This document shows positions 27,433 through 34,939 of a DNA stretch of 64,000 nt, piece by piece. The position numbers and the translations under genes are program-made. Each line of letters opens with the position of its first letter. The first letter of the stretch is position 1. Source of the stretch: CALOCY01 sp942491975 (GTDB taxonomy: Bacteria > Bacteroidota > Bacteroidia > Bacteroidales > Prolixibacteraceae). The notes below the pieces were generated by a model. It worked only from the letters and a program-made list of their open reading frames with translations, was not told the origin of the DNA and made no database searches. The stretch is taken from positions 1,736,001-1,800,000 of the forward strand of contig CALOCY010000004.1 in assembly GCA_942491975.1 (NCBI GenBank). Direction: 5' to 3'.

Positions 27433-28821
27433 TTAAACATGCATTGTTTTCTCTATCTCTTCAGGGGTAATAGGTACACGATCCCCGATAATACGGCTTC
27501 CCGTATCGGTTACCAATACCACATCTTCGAGGCGAATTCCACCAAAATCGAGATACTGCCCTACTTTATCGAAATTGATAAAATCATGGTTGATCTTTTC
27601 ACTTTTCCACTTCTCAATCAACGCCGGGATAAAATAGATGCCCGGCTCATTGGTAATGGCAAAACCCGGTTCCAGTTTACGCCCCATTCTCAGGTAAGCT
27701 GTCCCAAACTGGCCTGACGGCCTGGTCTCGTCATCATATCCCACATATATCTGCCCCAGATCTTCCATGTCGTGCACATCCAATCCGATCATATGCCCCA
27801 GTCCGTGTGGAAAAAACAGGGCATGTGCCCCGTTTGTCACCGCCTCATCAATACCGCCTTTCATCAGGCCAATCTCTTTAAGCCCTGTGGCAATAACTTT
27901 AGCTGCTTCTAAATGGACAGTTTGATAGGTAACACCGGGCCTTGTCAACTCAGTAGCCCTGTTATTAGCCGCCAACACAATCTCATAAATCTCGCGCTGT
28001 TGTTGTGTAAAAGTACCACCTACCGGAACAGTACGGGTAAAATCCGAAGCGTAATGCATCATTGTTTCGGCTCCGGCATCGGTAAGCATAAGCCTGCCTG
28101 CTTTCAGGGTATTGCTGTGGTCATGGTTATGTAATGTCTCCCCGTTCTGAGAAAGGATAACCGGAAAAGAGACCATCCCCCCGTTCGAAAGGGCAATACC
28201 CTCTATCTTGCCTGCAATATGTTGCTCCCATGCTCCCGGCTGTGCCATCTTCATGGCCGTTACATGCATTTCATATCCAATCCGACATGCTTTTTCCAGC
28301 TCCGCAATTTCACAAGGCTCTTTTACCGAACGCAATGCAACAACCGCTTTTATAAGTTCTACAGAGGCATAGGCCAACTGCTTTGAAGGGTGTATCCCTG
28401 ACAGTTCTTCTAATAACAACTTATTCTCTGCACGGTACGGTGGTAAAAAATGTACTTTTCTGCCCTGCCGGATGGCATCACTTACAACGTCAAACAATTT
28501 CGCAAAAGGGTTAGTATGGGTTATCCCAACAGATGCAGCTTTATCTTTAAGGCTTTTCTGGGGACCCATCCAGATAATATCTTCAATATCCACATCGTTT
28601 CCAAAAAGATAATCTTTTCCGTTATCAATGTCAACAACTCCTGCTAATCCCTGAAAATCAAGTCCAAAGAAATACAAAAATGAACTATCCTGGCGAAAAT
28701 GAAATGTATTGGCCGGATAATTCATGGGAGAATCCATATTACCCAAAATAAGCACGACCCCCCCATCCATTTTTTCACGAAGTCGGTTACGACGATTGCT
28801 ATAAACCTGCTTTTCAAACAT
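27433..28821 (-). CDS. pepP: Xaa-Pro aminopeptidase (aminopeptidase P, M24B)
   Basis: Metallopeptidase that removes an N-terminal residue preceding proline. An N-terminal creatinase-like domain (about 1-165) precedes the pita-bread fold with metal ligands: Asp in TDAGAETMMHYASDFTRTVP (two aspartates), His in FFPHGLGHMIGLDVHD, Glu in ITNEPGIYF and Glu in GGIRLEDVVLVT. The frame is open to 28944, but I use ATG 28821 (MFEKQVYSNRRNRL), which matches family N termini and gives 462 residues; ATG 28848 is an alternative. Divergent from the cytidylate-kinase-like gene. Confidence 0.93.
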   Translation of the reverse strand: MFEKQVYSNRRNRLREKMDGGVVLILGNMDSPMNYPANTFHFRQDSSFLYFFGLDFQGLAGVVDIDNGKDYLFGNDVDIEDIIWMGPQKSLKDKAASVGITHTNPFAKLFDVVSDAIRQGRKVHFLPPYRAENKLLLEELSGIHPSKQLAYASVELIKAVVALRSVKEPCEIAELEKACRIGYEMHVTAMKMAQPGAWEQHIAGKIEGIALSNGGMVSFPVILSQNGETLHNHDHSNTLKAGRLMLTDAGAETMMHYASDFTRTVPVGGTFTQQQREIYEIVLAANNRATELTRPGVTYQTVHLEAAKVIATGLKEIGLMKGGIDEAVTNGAHALFFPHGLGHMIGLDVHDMEDLGQIYVGYDDETRPSGQFGTAYLRMGRKLEPGFAITNEPGIYFIPALIEKWKSEKINHDFINFDKVGQYLDFGGIRLEDVVLVTDTGSRIIGDRVPITPEEIEKTMHV

Positions 28822-28973
28822 CTTTACTTTTTTTTGATCATACAACATCTCGAAGATAAGAAATAATAGCCACACTCTATTGTTTCCAGCGGGTACAATT
28901 GTCAACACAAAATATTTTTCCCTTTTCAGGAACACTACCTTCAAAAAATCCGTATCATAATAAAAGTGATGCT

Positions 28974-29666
28974 ATGAAGAACATACTGGTAAACTACATG
29001 AATGAACGGATGAAGGCACAACACAAGCCGGACAAGCCGGGCAAATCGTCTTCATCGGGTCCTGTTGTTACCCTGTCGAGAGAACCGGGATGTCCCGGAA
29101 AAAATATTGCAAACAAGATCAAAGAGATTGTACACAAAGAGTTTAAAACCGAATGGACGGTAATCAGTAAAGAGATTTTTGAACATTCGGCCAAAGAGCT
29201 TAACCTTCATGTTGACAAAGTACATAAAGTACTTCATGAAGACCGTTCGGCCTTCGATGAAATCTTATCTGCATTCAGCAATAAAACCTTTAAAAATGAA
29301 CGTGTCATCCGTAAAACCGTCTTCGACTTAATCCATGCGTTTGCCTGTGATGGCCATTACATTATTATCGGACGGGGAGGAAATATTATTGCCGCCGATA
29401 TTCCAAAATCACTACATATCAGGCTTTATGCACCCGAAGAGTGGCGTATAAACAGGCTTATGCATTTTAAAGGGATGACCCGGGAAGAGGCCACCGGTTA
29501 TATCGCCAAGATTGAAAAAGAACGTGCCGCATTTCGTAAATTAATGAAAGGGAAGGCCACCAATAAGGACGATTTTGATGTTATCATAAATTGTGCGCAT
29601 TTCACCCAGCACGAAATCGCCAATATTATCATTGCCGGGATGAAAGAGAAAAAAGTATTGCCATAA
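28974..29666 (+). CDS. Cytidylate kinase-like family protein
   Basis: 230-residue P-loop protein resembling cytidylate kinase 2-type proteins (Cytidylate_kin2). The nucleotide-binding turn is LSREPGCPGKNIANKI near 32-47, an atypical P-loop; the GHYIIIGRGGNIIA block near 120-133 and the RLYAPEEWRINRLM lid-like segment follow. Substrate unknown; the group is distinct from true Cmk. ATG 28974 is favoured over 28899, which overlaps the upstream divergent gene's leader. The short 29691-29746 repeat follows. Confidence 0.8.
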   Translation: MKNILVNYMNERMKAQHKPDKPGKSSSSGPVVTLSREPGCPGKNIANKIKEIVHKEFKTEWTVISKEIFEHSAKELNLHVDKVHKVLHEDRSAFDEILSAFSNKTFKNERVIRKTVFDLIHAFACDGHYIIIGRGGNIIAADIPKSLHIRLYAPEEWRINRLMHFKGMTREEATGYIAKIEKERAAFRKLMKGKATNKDDFDVIINCAHFTQHEIANIIIAGMKEKKVLP

Positions 29667-29690
29667 CAATAAGAACAGTTGTCCCTTTTC

Positions 29691-29746
29691 CAGCCTCCCT
29701 TTTGTACTCATGAACTTATGAACTCATGCACCAATCATAAATCAAA
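29691..29746. repeat. Dispersed intergenic repeat, copy 1
   Basis: About 56 bp beginning CAGCCTCCCTTTTGTACTCA, about 80 percent like 47108-47163, which begins CAGTCTCCCTTTTGTACTCA. Both lie in intergenic sequence in the same orientation. Non-coding in all frames as far as I can see. Confidence 0.5.
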
Positions 29747-29794
29747 TATTTTGCAAAGCATAAACCTGCCCTTTATTTTCTCAATATAACTTTT

Positions 29795-29802
29795 TACCTT
29801 TG
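29795..29802 (+). promoter_or_regulatory. -7 element of the tnaA leader
   Basis: TACCTTTG is a perfect TAnnTTTG element, placed 24 bases before the candidate leader ORF and about 200 bases before tnaA. No clear -33 TTG. Confidence 0.6.
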
Positions 29803-29825
29803 AGGCAGCAAAAACAGAACTAATT

Positions 29826-29915
29826 ATGTATTGGCTTCGTTTTACTGCATCATTAATTGATCGTCGTTTTTTAAACATCAAGAGAAGGGATTCGTTCTCT
29901 CTCCTCTTCGCATAA
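29826..29915 (+). CDS. Candidate 29-residue leader peptide upstream of tnaA
   Basis: Short frame ATG (29826) to TAA (29913-29915) encoding 29 residues, with a single Trp at position 3 (MYW start) and a basic middle (RRFLNIKRR). It begins shortly after a good -7 element and ends at the 3' arm of a hairpin followed by a T run. The arrangement resembles leader-peptide attenuators; E. coli tnaC is the best known regulator of tnaA but shares no clear motif with this peptide. Too short for normal ORF statistics; translation is unproven. Confidence 0.45.
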   Translation: MYWLRFTASLIDRRFLNIKRRDSFSLLFA

Positions 29916-29932
29916 CCCTATCTCTATTTTTT
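29881..29932 (+). terminator. Candidate attenuator hairpin in the tnaA leader
   Basis: AGAGAAGGG (29881-29889) can pair with CCCTATCTCT (29916-29925) through AGAGA/TCTCT and GGG/CCC with a small internal bulge, and ATTTTTT follows. A competing hairpin pairs GAGAA (29882-29886) with TTCTC (29896-29900). The leader ORF stop codon lies immediately before the 3' arm, so ribosome position could choose between the folds. Confidence 0.5.
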
Positions 29933-30003
29933 ATATTACCTGATTACAACGCTATGCTTACACGTATGCGTTGCCTGTTTTATCATTTATAAAAACGATT
30001 GTT

Positions 30004-31380
30004 ATGAAACTTCCATTTGCAGAAAGCTATAAAATAAAAATGGTTGAACCCATCAGAAAAAGTACACGCGAAGAGCGGGAAAAGTGGCTTAAAGAAGCCC
30101 GGTATAATTTATTCAACTTAAAAAGCGAGCAGGTTTTTATTGACCTGTTGACCGATAGTGGTACCGGTGCCATGAGCGACCGCCAGTGGGCAGCAATCAT
30201 GACCGGTGATGAAAGTTATGCAGGATCATCATCCTATCATAACCTGAAAAATACGATTAAAACGATCACCGGGTTCAACTATTTCTTACCTACCCACCAA
30301 GGACGTGCTGCCGAAAATGTGCTGTTCTCGGCTACGGTAAAAGAGGGTGATGTAGTACCGGGAAATTCACATTTTGATACCACAAAAGGGCATATCGAGT
30401 TCAGAAAAGCCAAAGCGATTGACTGTACCATCGACGAAGCATTTGACACCACACTTGATCATCCGTTTAAAGGAAATATCGACCTGAATAAACTTGAAAA
30501 TGTACTCTCGACATATCCAAAAGAACAGGTACCCATGGTAATTGTTACGGTTACCTGTAACTCATCGGGCGGACAACCCGTTTCGATACAAAACATGAAA
30601 GCGGTGTATGAACTGGCACATAAATACGGTATTCCGGTATTTTTTGATTCGGCCCGTTTTGCCGAAAATGCCTATTTCATCAAGCTTCGTGAGGAGGGGT
30701 ATCAGGATAAATCGATCAAAGAGATTGTAAAAGAGATGTACACATATGCCGATGGGATGACCATGAGTTCGAAAAAAGACGGCATTGTTAACATCGGTGG
30801 GTTCATTGCTTTCCGCACTGAAGATCTCTTCAACGCGTGTACTATGTATAATATCATGTTTGAAGGGTTTATCACCTATGGTGGCATGGCCGGGCGCGAT
30901 ATGAATGCCCTTGCTGTAGGATTGGATGAAGCTACGGAATTCGATTATCTTGAAACACGCATCAAACAGGTTGAATACTTAGGTGAACAGCTCATGGGAC
31001 ACGGTATCCCAATCCAATATCCGATTGGCGGACACGCTATTTTTATTGATGCCAAGCGATTTTTATCCAATATTCCCAAAGAGGAGTACATTGCCCAAAC
31101 CCTCGCTATTGAGCTTTATCTTGAAGCGGGCATACGTGGCGTGGAGATTGGTACTATTTTAGCAGACCGCGACCCGAAAACCCGTGAAAACAGGTATCCC
31201 GAGCTGGAGTTGGTACGATTGGCGATACCTCGCCGTACCTACACCAATAACCATATGGATTATGTGGCAACAGCCCTGAGAAATGTATTTCAGCGCAAAG
31301 ATGAGTTAAAACGTGGATTGAACATTACAAAAGAAGCCCCGCTTCTCCGGCATTTCACCGTAGAGTTGGAGCGTCTCTAG
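30004..31380 (+). CDS. tnaA: Tryptophanase (tryptophan indole-lyase)
   Basis: 458-residue PLP enzyme that splits tryptophan to indole, pyruvate and ammonia. Conserved blocks: IDLLTDSGTGAMSD (46-59), PTHQGRAAEN (96-105), DSARFAENAYFIK (215-227) and the PLP lysine in SSKKD (Lys257 or 258). It could be confused with tyrosine phenol-lyase, but the substrate-determining segment GVEIGTIL near 380 lacks the Arg of the phenol-lyases, and the DRDPKT turn matches tryptophanases. Start at ATG 30004 gives the family's N terminus. No tryptophan permease gene is adjacent. Confidence 0.93.
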   Translation: MKLPFAESYKIKMVEPIRKSTREEREKWLKEARYNLFNLKSEQVFIDLLTDSGTGAMSDRQWAAIMTGDESYAGSSSYHNLKNTIKTITGFNYFLPTHQGRAAENVLFSATVKEGDVVPGNSHFDTTKGHIEFRKAKAIDCTIDEAFDTTLDHPFKGNIDLNKLENVLSTYPKEQVPMVIVTVTCNSSGGQPVSIQNMKAVYELAHKYGIPVFFDSARFAENAYFIKLREEGYQDKSIKEIVKEMYTYADGMTMSSKKDGIVNIGGFIAFRTEDLFNACTMYNIMFEGFITYGGMAGRDMNALAVGLDEATEFDYLETRIKQVEYLGEQLMGHGIPIQYPIGGHAIFIDAKRFLSNIPKEEYIAQTLAIELYLEAGIRGVEIGTILADRDPKTRENRYPELELVRLAIPRRTYTNNHMDYVATALRNVFQRKDELKRGLNITKEAPLLRHFTVELERL

Positions 31381-31392
31381 GTCATAGAAAGT

Positions 31393-31540
31393 GGTTGTCC
31401 AAAAAGTCTTCGTGTTCTTTGTGTGTACTTGGTGTTTTTCGTGGTTATCTTTTATAAATTATTGAACCACAAAGTTTCACAAAGAAGGCACAAAGTCCAC
31501 AAAGCAACTGAATGATCATTTTTATACTTTTTGGACAACC
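31393..31540. repeat. Inverted-repeat element between tnaA and the TonB receptor gene
   Basis: 15-bp perfect arms GGTTGTCCAAAAAGT (31393-31407) and ACTTTTTGGACAACC (31526-31540). The inner sequence is also an imperfect palindrome built of CTTTGTG and CACAAAG words. It fills the gap between two convergent genes and could act as a bidirectional terminator or be a MITE-like remnant. Confidence 0.65.
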
Positions 31541-31571
31541 CCTTTTTTTACCTTACCTGAGAGCTTGCTCT

Positions 31572-33920
31572 CTAAAACTCAATCCGATAACTTATGTTTG
31601 GTACCATGGTTACCTCTTCGTCTTTCTCAATAGCCCCGTTTGTGATATTCAGTTTATAACCGTTAAACTCTTTTGTCCCGAAAACATTAATCATCTTCAG
31701 TGACCATACCGAAGAGTGGCGGCGTTTGTTCTTTCTGAACGACAGGGTAAAATCAACATAGTTCACATCCGGTTTTTGATTGGCAAATGCACGTTGGCTA
31801 TCATACACCACATTCCCCCATGCGATAGTCGCAGCTTCATCGACCGGGGAAATGCGTTCGCCTCCCAGAAAATTTAACCTGCCGTTGATCCCCAGCACAT
31901 TGTTTTTCGATTTACCCACACGCCACTCTTTCCCGGCCAACAGGTTAACCACATATTTCCGGTTGTAACGGGTATCCCGTTTAATGCCGTCACCACCCTC
32001 GTATGATGAATCAAAGAGTGATGCCGTCGCCAGGTAGTAGAAGCCTTTGCGTAAAAAACGCTCCAATGTGATATCAACCCCATAGTTGTGCCCTTTACCT
32101 TTATTTACAAGCTGCTCTTTTATAAACCAGTCCGAATCAAGGTTGATCAATGCAAACGAAGCCTCATCTACAACAGGGATATCATACAAATACTGATAAT
32201 ACGGCTCTGCTTTTAAGCGGTGCCCTTCGCCTAAAGCCACATCAAATGTAAACACCAGGTGATGGGCACGTGTATTTTTCAATCGCTCATTTAGCAGATT
32301 CCCCTGCTCATCTTTTATAAAATAGATAGGTAAAAACTCCTGCTGGCTATGTTTTCCATACCCCAGTGAAAAATTCACTGTTGGCGATGCCTGCCATTTC
32401 ACTGATGCCCTCGGCTCAACCGACCAATCATCATTCAACGCATAATGTTGGGCATGCACCCCAAGCACAGCCGATAATTTAGGGGAGAGTTGCAATTTTG
32501 ATTGGGTAAACATGCCATATTGCATGCCGGAACCCTCTTTTCCTGAGGTTTCCAACAGATTGCCGATAAGGTCACCCCTTTTAATGGAGTTTTCAAACCC
32601 CATCCACCGGACACGTATCCCGGTTCTGTTCGAATGCCGTTTACTGATTTTTCGGTTCATATAAGTCGATAAAAACAGTGTAGTATTGGTGTTTTTTATC
32701 CGTTCATCGGGTTGCAATTGTTCAGTATCATCCAGAAAATCCTGCTTCCAGTCTACCCCGTTGCCGGTGACCGCCACTACTGAATGCAGATAGCCACTGT
32801 TGCCAAACGTAAGCTTATGGCTTACCCCCGAAGCACCAAACCATGTTTTCCCTGTAGCATCTTCCCTGTCGCTACGGTATTCCCACTTTGCCGGATCGGT
32901 CTCCACATCGGCACCCGATTTATCGGACGAAGCAATCCCCCACCACGAAAAGGTGCCTGCCCGTTTAGTGGGCCAGTTACATTTCCACGACAAATCCTGG
33001 TACATCACGTTACCCGCATTATCAGGCAACAGTGATGCCAACAGTGCCAGTGCCGAAAAACGGTAATTTACAAGGTACGATGAGCTGCCCCCTTTTTTGA
33101 ACGGCCCTTCTGTTGCCAGGTCAAAACCTATGGCACCTGCCTGAAATACAGATTGTTGTTTATCTGCATTCCCGTTTCTAAGTTTAATATCGAATACCCC
33201 CGATAGTGCATTCCCATATTGGGAAGGAAAAGCCCCCGTATAAAAATCGCTGTTGGAAAGCACCTGCGAACTCAATGCTGTAATACCCCCCGCACCAAAT
33301 GTTGTCAGGTCGGAAAAGTGACTGGGATTGGTAATCGGCACCCCTTCCATTTGCCAAAGCACTCCCCTGGGGGCATTCCCCCGCACAACAATGCCGTTGT
33401 TGGTCAGTCCCCCTGCCACACCGGCAAAAGCAGACGCCAGCCTCGACGGGTCATCAAACCCGCCGGCATAACGTGAGGCTTCCTCCACACTCAACCGGCG
33501 GGCACTCACCATAGCCATTGAGTTTAGCGGTTGTTCTTTGTTCGCCTTGGGCTTTACAATAATATCATCCATATTTACACCCGACTCTTTCAGGAAAATA
33601 TTCAACACTACTTCCCTGCCCGAGGTCACCTCAACTTCCGATAAAATCAACGGCTCATAACCGATAAAACTTATACGCAGGTTGTACCTGCCTACCGGCA
33701 TATCAGCAATAGAAAAGCGCCCGTCCATATCAGCAGAAGCACCTTTAGCCGGATCTGTCCCCATCACCAAAACCGTTGCCCCCGGTAAAGCAGCATGCGA
33801 TTCGTTGTCTTTTACCACTCCTTTGATTACCTGATATACAACCTGCGACCGGGCAGAAAAAACAGCACATACCCCAAAAATCAGCATCACAGGTATAATT
33901 CTCAGGAAATGAGATACCAT
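31572..33920 (-). CDS. TonB-dependent outer membrane receptor with CarboxypepD-reg domain
   Basis: 782-residue outer membrane protein. After a signal peptide ending ARSQ, residues about 27-110 form the carboxypeptidase-regulatory-like beta-sandwich (IKGVVKDNESHAALPGATVLV), followed by the plug domain with VVRGNAPRGVLWQMEGVPI and a 22-strand barrel ending in an aromatic (IEF). This variant lacks a SusD partner gene nearby, so it is not an obvious SusCD pair. The frame is open to 34019, but the ATG at 33920 starts a clean signal peptide. Substrate unknown. Divergent from a LuxR-type regulator that may control it. Confidence 0.88.
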   Translation of the reverse strand: MVSHFLRIIPVMLIFGVCAVFSARSQVVYQVIKGVVKDNESHAALPGATVLVMGTDPAKGASADMDGRFSIADMPVGRYNLRISFIGYEPLILSEVEVTSGREVVLNIFLKESGVNMDDIIVKPKANKEQPLNSMAMVSARRLSVEEASRYAGGFDDPSRLASAFAGVAGGLTNNGIVVRGNAPRGVLWQMEGVPITNPSHFSDLTTFGAGGITALSSQVLSNSDFYTGAFPSQYGNALSGVFDIKLRNGNADKQQSVFQAGAIGFDLATEGPFKKGGSSSYLVNYRFSALALLASLLPDNAGNVMYQDLSWKCNWPTKRAGTFSWWGIASSDKSGADVETDPAKWEYRSDREDATGKTWFGASGVSHKLTFGNSGYLHSVVAVTGNGVDWKQDFLDDTEQLQPDERIKNTNTTLFLSTYMNRKISKRHSNRTGIRVRWMGFENSIKRGDLIGNLLETSGKEGSGMQYGMFTQSKLQLSPKLSAVLGVHAQHYALNDDWSVEPRASVKWQASPTVNFSLGYGKHSQQEFLPIYFIKDEQGNLLNERLKNTRAHHLVFTFDVALGEGHRLKAEPYYQYLYDIPVVDEASFALINLDSDWFIKEQLVNKGKGHNYGVDITLERFLRKGFYYLATASLFDSSYEGGDGIKRDTRYNRKYVVNLLAGKEWRVGKSKNNVLGINGRLNFLGGERISPVDEAATIAWGNVVYDSQRAFANQKPDVNYVDFTLSFRKNKRRHSSVWSLKMINVFGTKEFNGYKLNITNGAIEKDEEVTMVPNISYRIEF

Positions 33921-34040
33921 ACCTTCCGCCTTTGGCGGGATTGTTCGACTTACTATTTTTGCTGCCCCTGTGACTGGCAAAAATCGGGTCTCACGAATAA
34001 ACCATTTACTCAATCTCATACCTCTTTCTCTTTTAATGAT

Positions 34041-34048
34041 TATTTTTG
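34041..34048 (+). promoter_or_regulatory. -7 element of the LuxR-type regulator gene
   Basis: TATTTTTG fits TAnnTTTG. The predicted leader is about 70 bases and includes the palindrome at 34080-34099. Confidence 0.45.
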
Positions 34049-34079
34049 TACAAAGGAATTGCTATCCTTTCAATGTATC

Positions 34080-34099
34080 AATACTGAAAAATCAGTATT
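34080..34099. promoter_or_regulatory. Palindromic operator candidate between TonB receptor and LuxR genes
   Basis: AATACTGA (34080-34087), AAAA, TCAGTATT (34092-34099): 8-bp perfect arms around 4 bases. Placed in the divergent intergenic region, downstream of the LuxR gene's -7 element, so it could be an operator or a leader hairpin. Confidence 0.5.
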
Positions 34100-34122
34100 C
34101 TGAAACAATTAATCTTTAGCTG

Positions 34123-34881
34123 ATGAATGCGATTGAAGAAAGCTTTAGGGATTACACTGATTTTATAAGTGCTATACCGTTTGTTGAGGCGAAGCTTGAT
34201 TATGCAGTACTCGATAAACATTTACCGGTTTTAAAAGCAATGGATACCATTGAAACAGGGGCAATCTCGGTTTTTGACCTGTTCCTGCGCAAGCACCTCT
34301 ATATGTCAGGGAAATACAAAGAGATTTACAATATTGATCAACAAGAGCATTTGGAAGGTGATATTGCTGCTTCAATGGCCAATTTCCATCCCGAAGACCT
34401 TGTACACCAAAACAGAGCCGGGTTATATTTCCTGAAGTTTTTGTACACCATACCGGTTGAGAAGCGAAAAGATTACAAGTTTATCTCAGAATACCGGTTA
34501 AAAATCAACGGGTATTTCACCCGGGTAATTGAGCAGTTCATTGGCCTTGAGCTTGATACCTTTGGAAACCCCTGGCTTGGGTTAAGCATACTGGACAGGT
34601 CGCCCGACAACGACCTGGAAGCCCCCTGCAGGACAAGACTTCTTAATTTTAAGACCGGCGACCTTTATCACTTCCCGCCCAAACCGGAAGTTAACCTTTC
34701 GAACCGGGAAAGAGAGGTGTTACGGCTGGTGGCCAATGGCCTGATCAGCAAACAGATTGCCGATAAACTTTTTCTCAGTGTAAATACCGTAAATACCCAC
34801 CGGCAACGTATTATTGAGAAATTAAATGTAGCCAATTCGGCAGAAGCAATAAAATATGTGCGGGAGCACGGATTGATATAA
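34123..34881 (+). CDS. LuxR-family transcriptional regulator with PAS-like sensor
   Basis: 252-residue regulator. The C-terminal HTH (about 187-245) is LuxR type: LSNREREVLRLVANGLISKQ then SVNTVNTHRQRI. The N-terminal 180 residues look like a PAS-fold domain of the kind common in Bacteroidota one-component regulators (MANFHPEDL near 90, then a beta-rich part). There is no phosphoacceptor receiver domain. Divergent from a TonB receptor gene, a frequent regulator-target layout. Ends at a bidirectional terminator. Confidence 0.85.
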   Translation: MNAIEESFRDYTDFISAIPFVEAKLDYAVLDKHLPVLKAMDTIETGAISVFDLFLRKHLYMSGKYKEIYNIDQQEHLEGDIAASMANFHPEDLVHQNRAGLYFLKFLYTIPVEKRKDYKFISEYRLKINGYFTRVIEQFIGLELDTFGNPWLGLSILDRSPDNDLEAPCRTRLLNFKTGDLYHFPPKPEVNLSNREREVLRLVANGLISKQIADKLFLSVNTVNTHRQRIIEKLNVANSAEAIKYVREHGLI

Positions 34882-34890
34882 GAATTTTAA

Positions 34891-34927
34891 CAAAAAAGCA
34901 GGATCTTTTCAGTTCCTGCTTTTTTTG
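34891..34927. terminator. Bidirectional terminator
   Basis: AGCAGGA (34897-34903) and TCCTGCT (34914-34920) with an A6 run before and a T7 run after. Between the convergent LuxR and M49-like genes. Confidence 0.88.
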
Positions 34928-34939
34928 ATGTTTGAGTGA

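Noticed and set aside
28899..28973. Upstream start of the cytidylate-kinase-like protein
   Set aside because: It overlaps the 5' region of the divergent pepP gene, and the domain starts after the ATG at 28974.
30004..31380. Tyrosine phenol-lyase instead of tryptophanase
   Set aside because: The segment near residue 380 reads GVEIG rather than the Arg-containing phenol-lyase form, and the DRDPKT turn matches tryptophanase.
33921..34019. Upstream start of the TonB receptor
   Set aside because: The signal peptide starts at 33920; the extension is charged and would block export.
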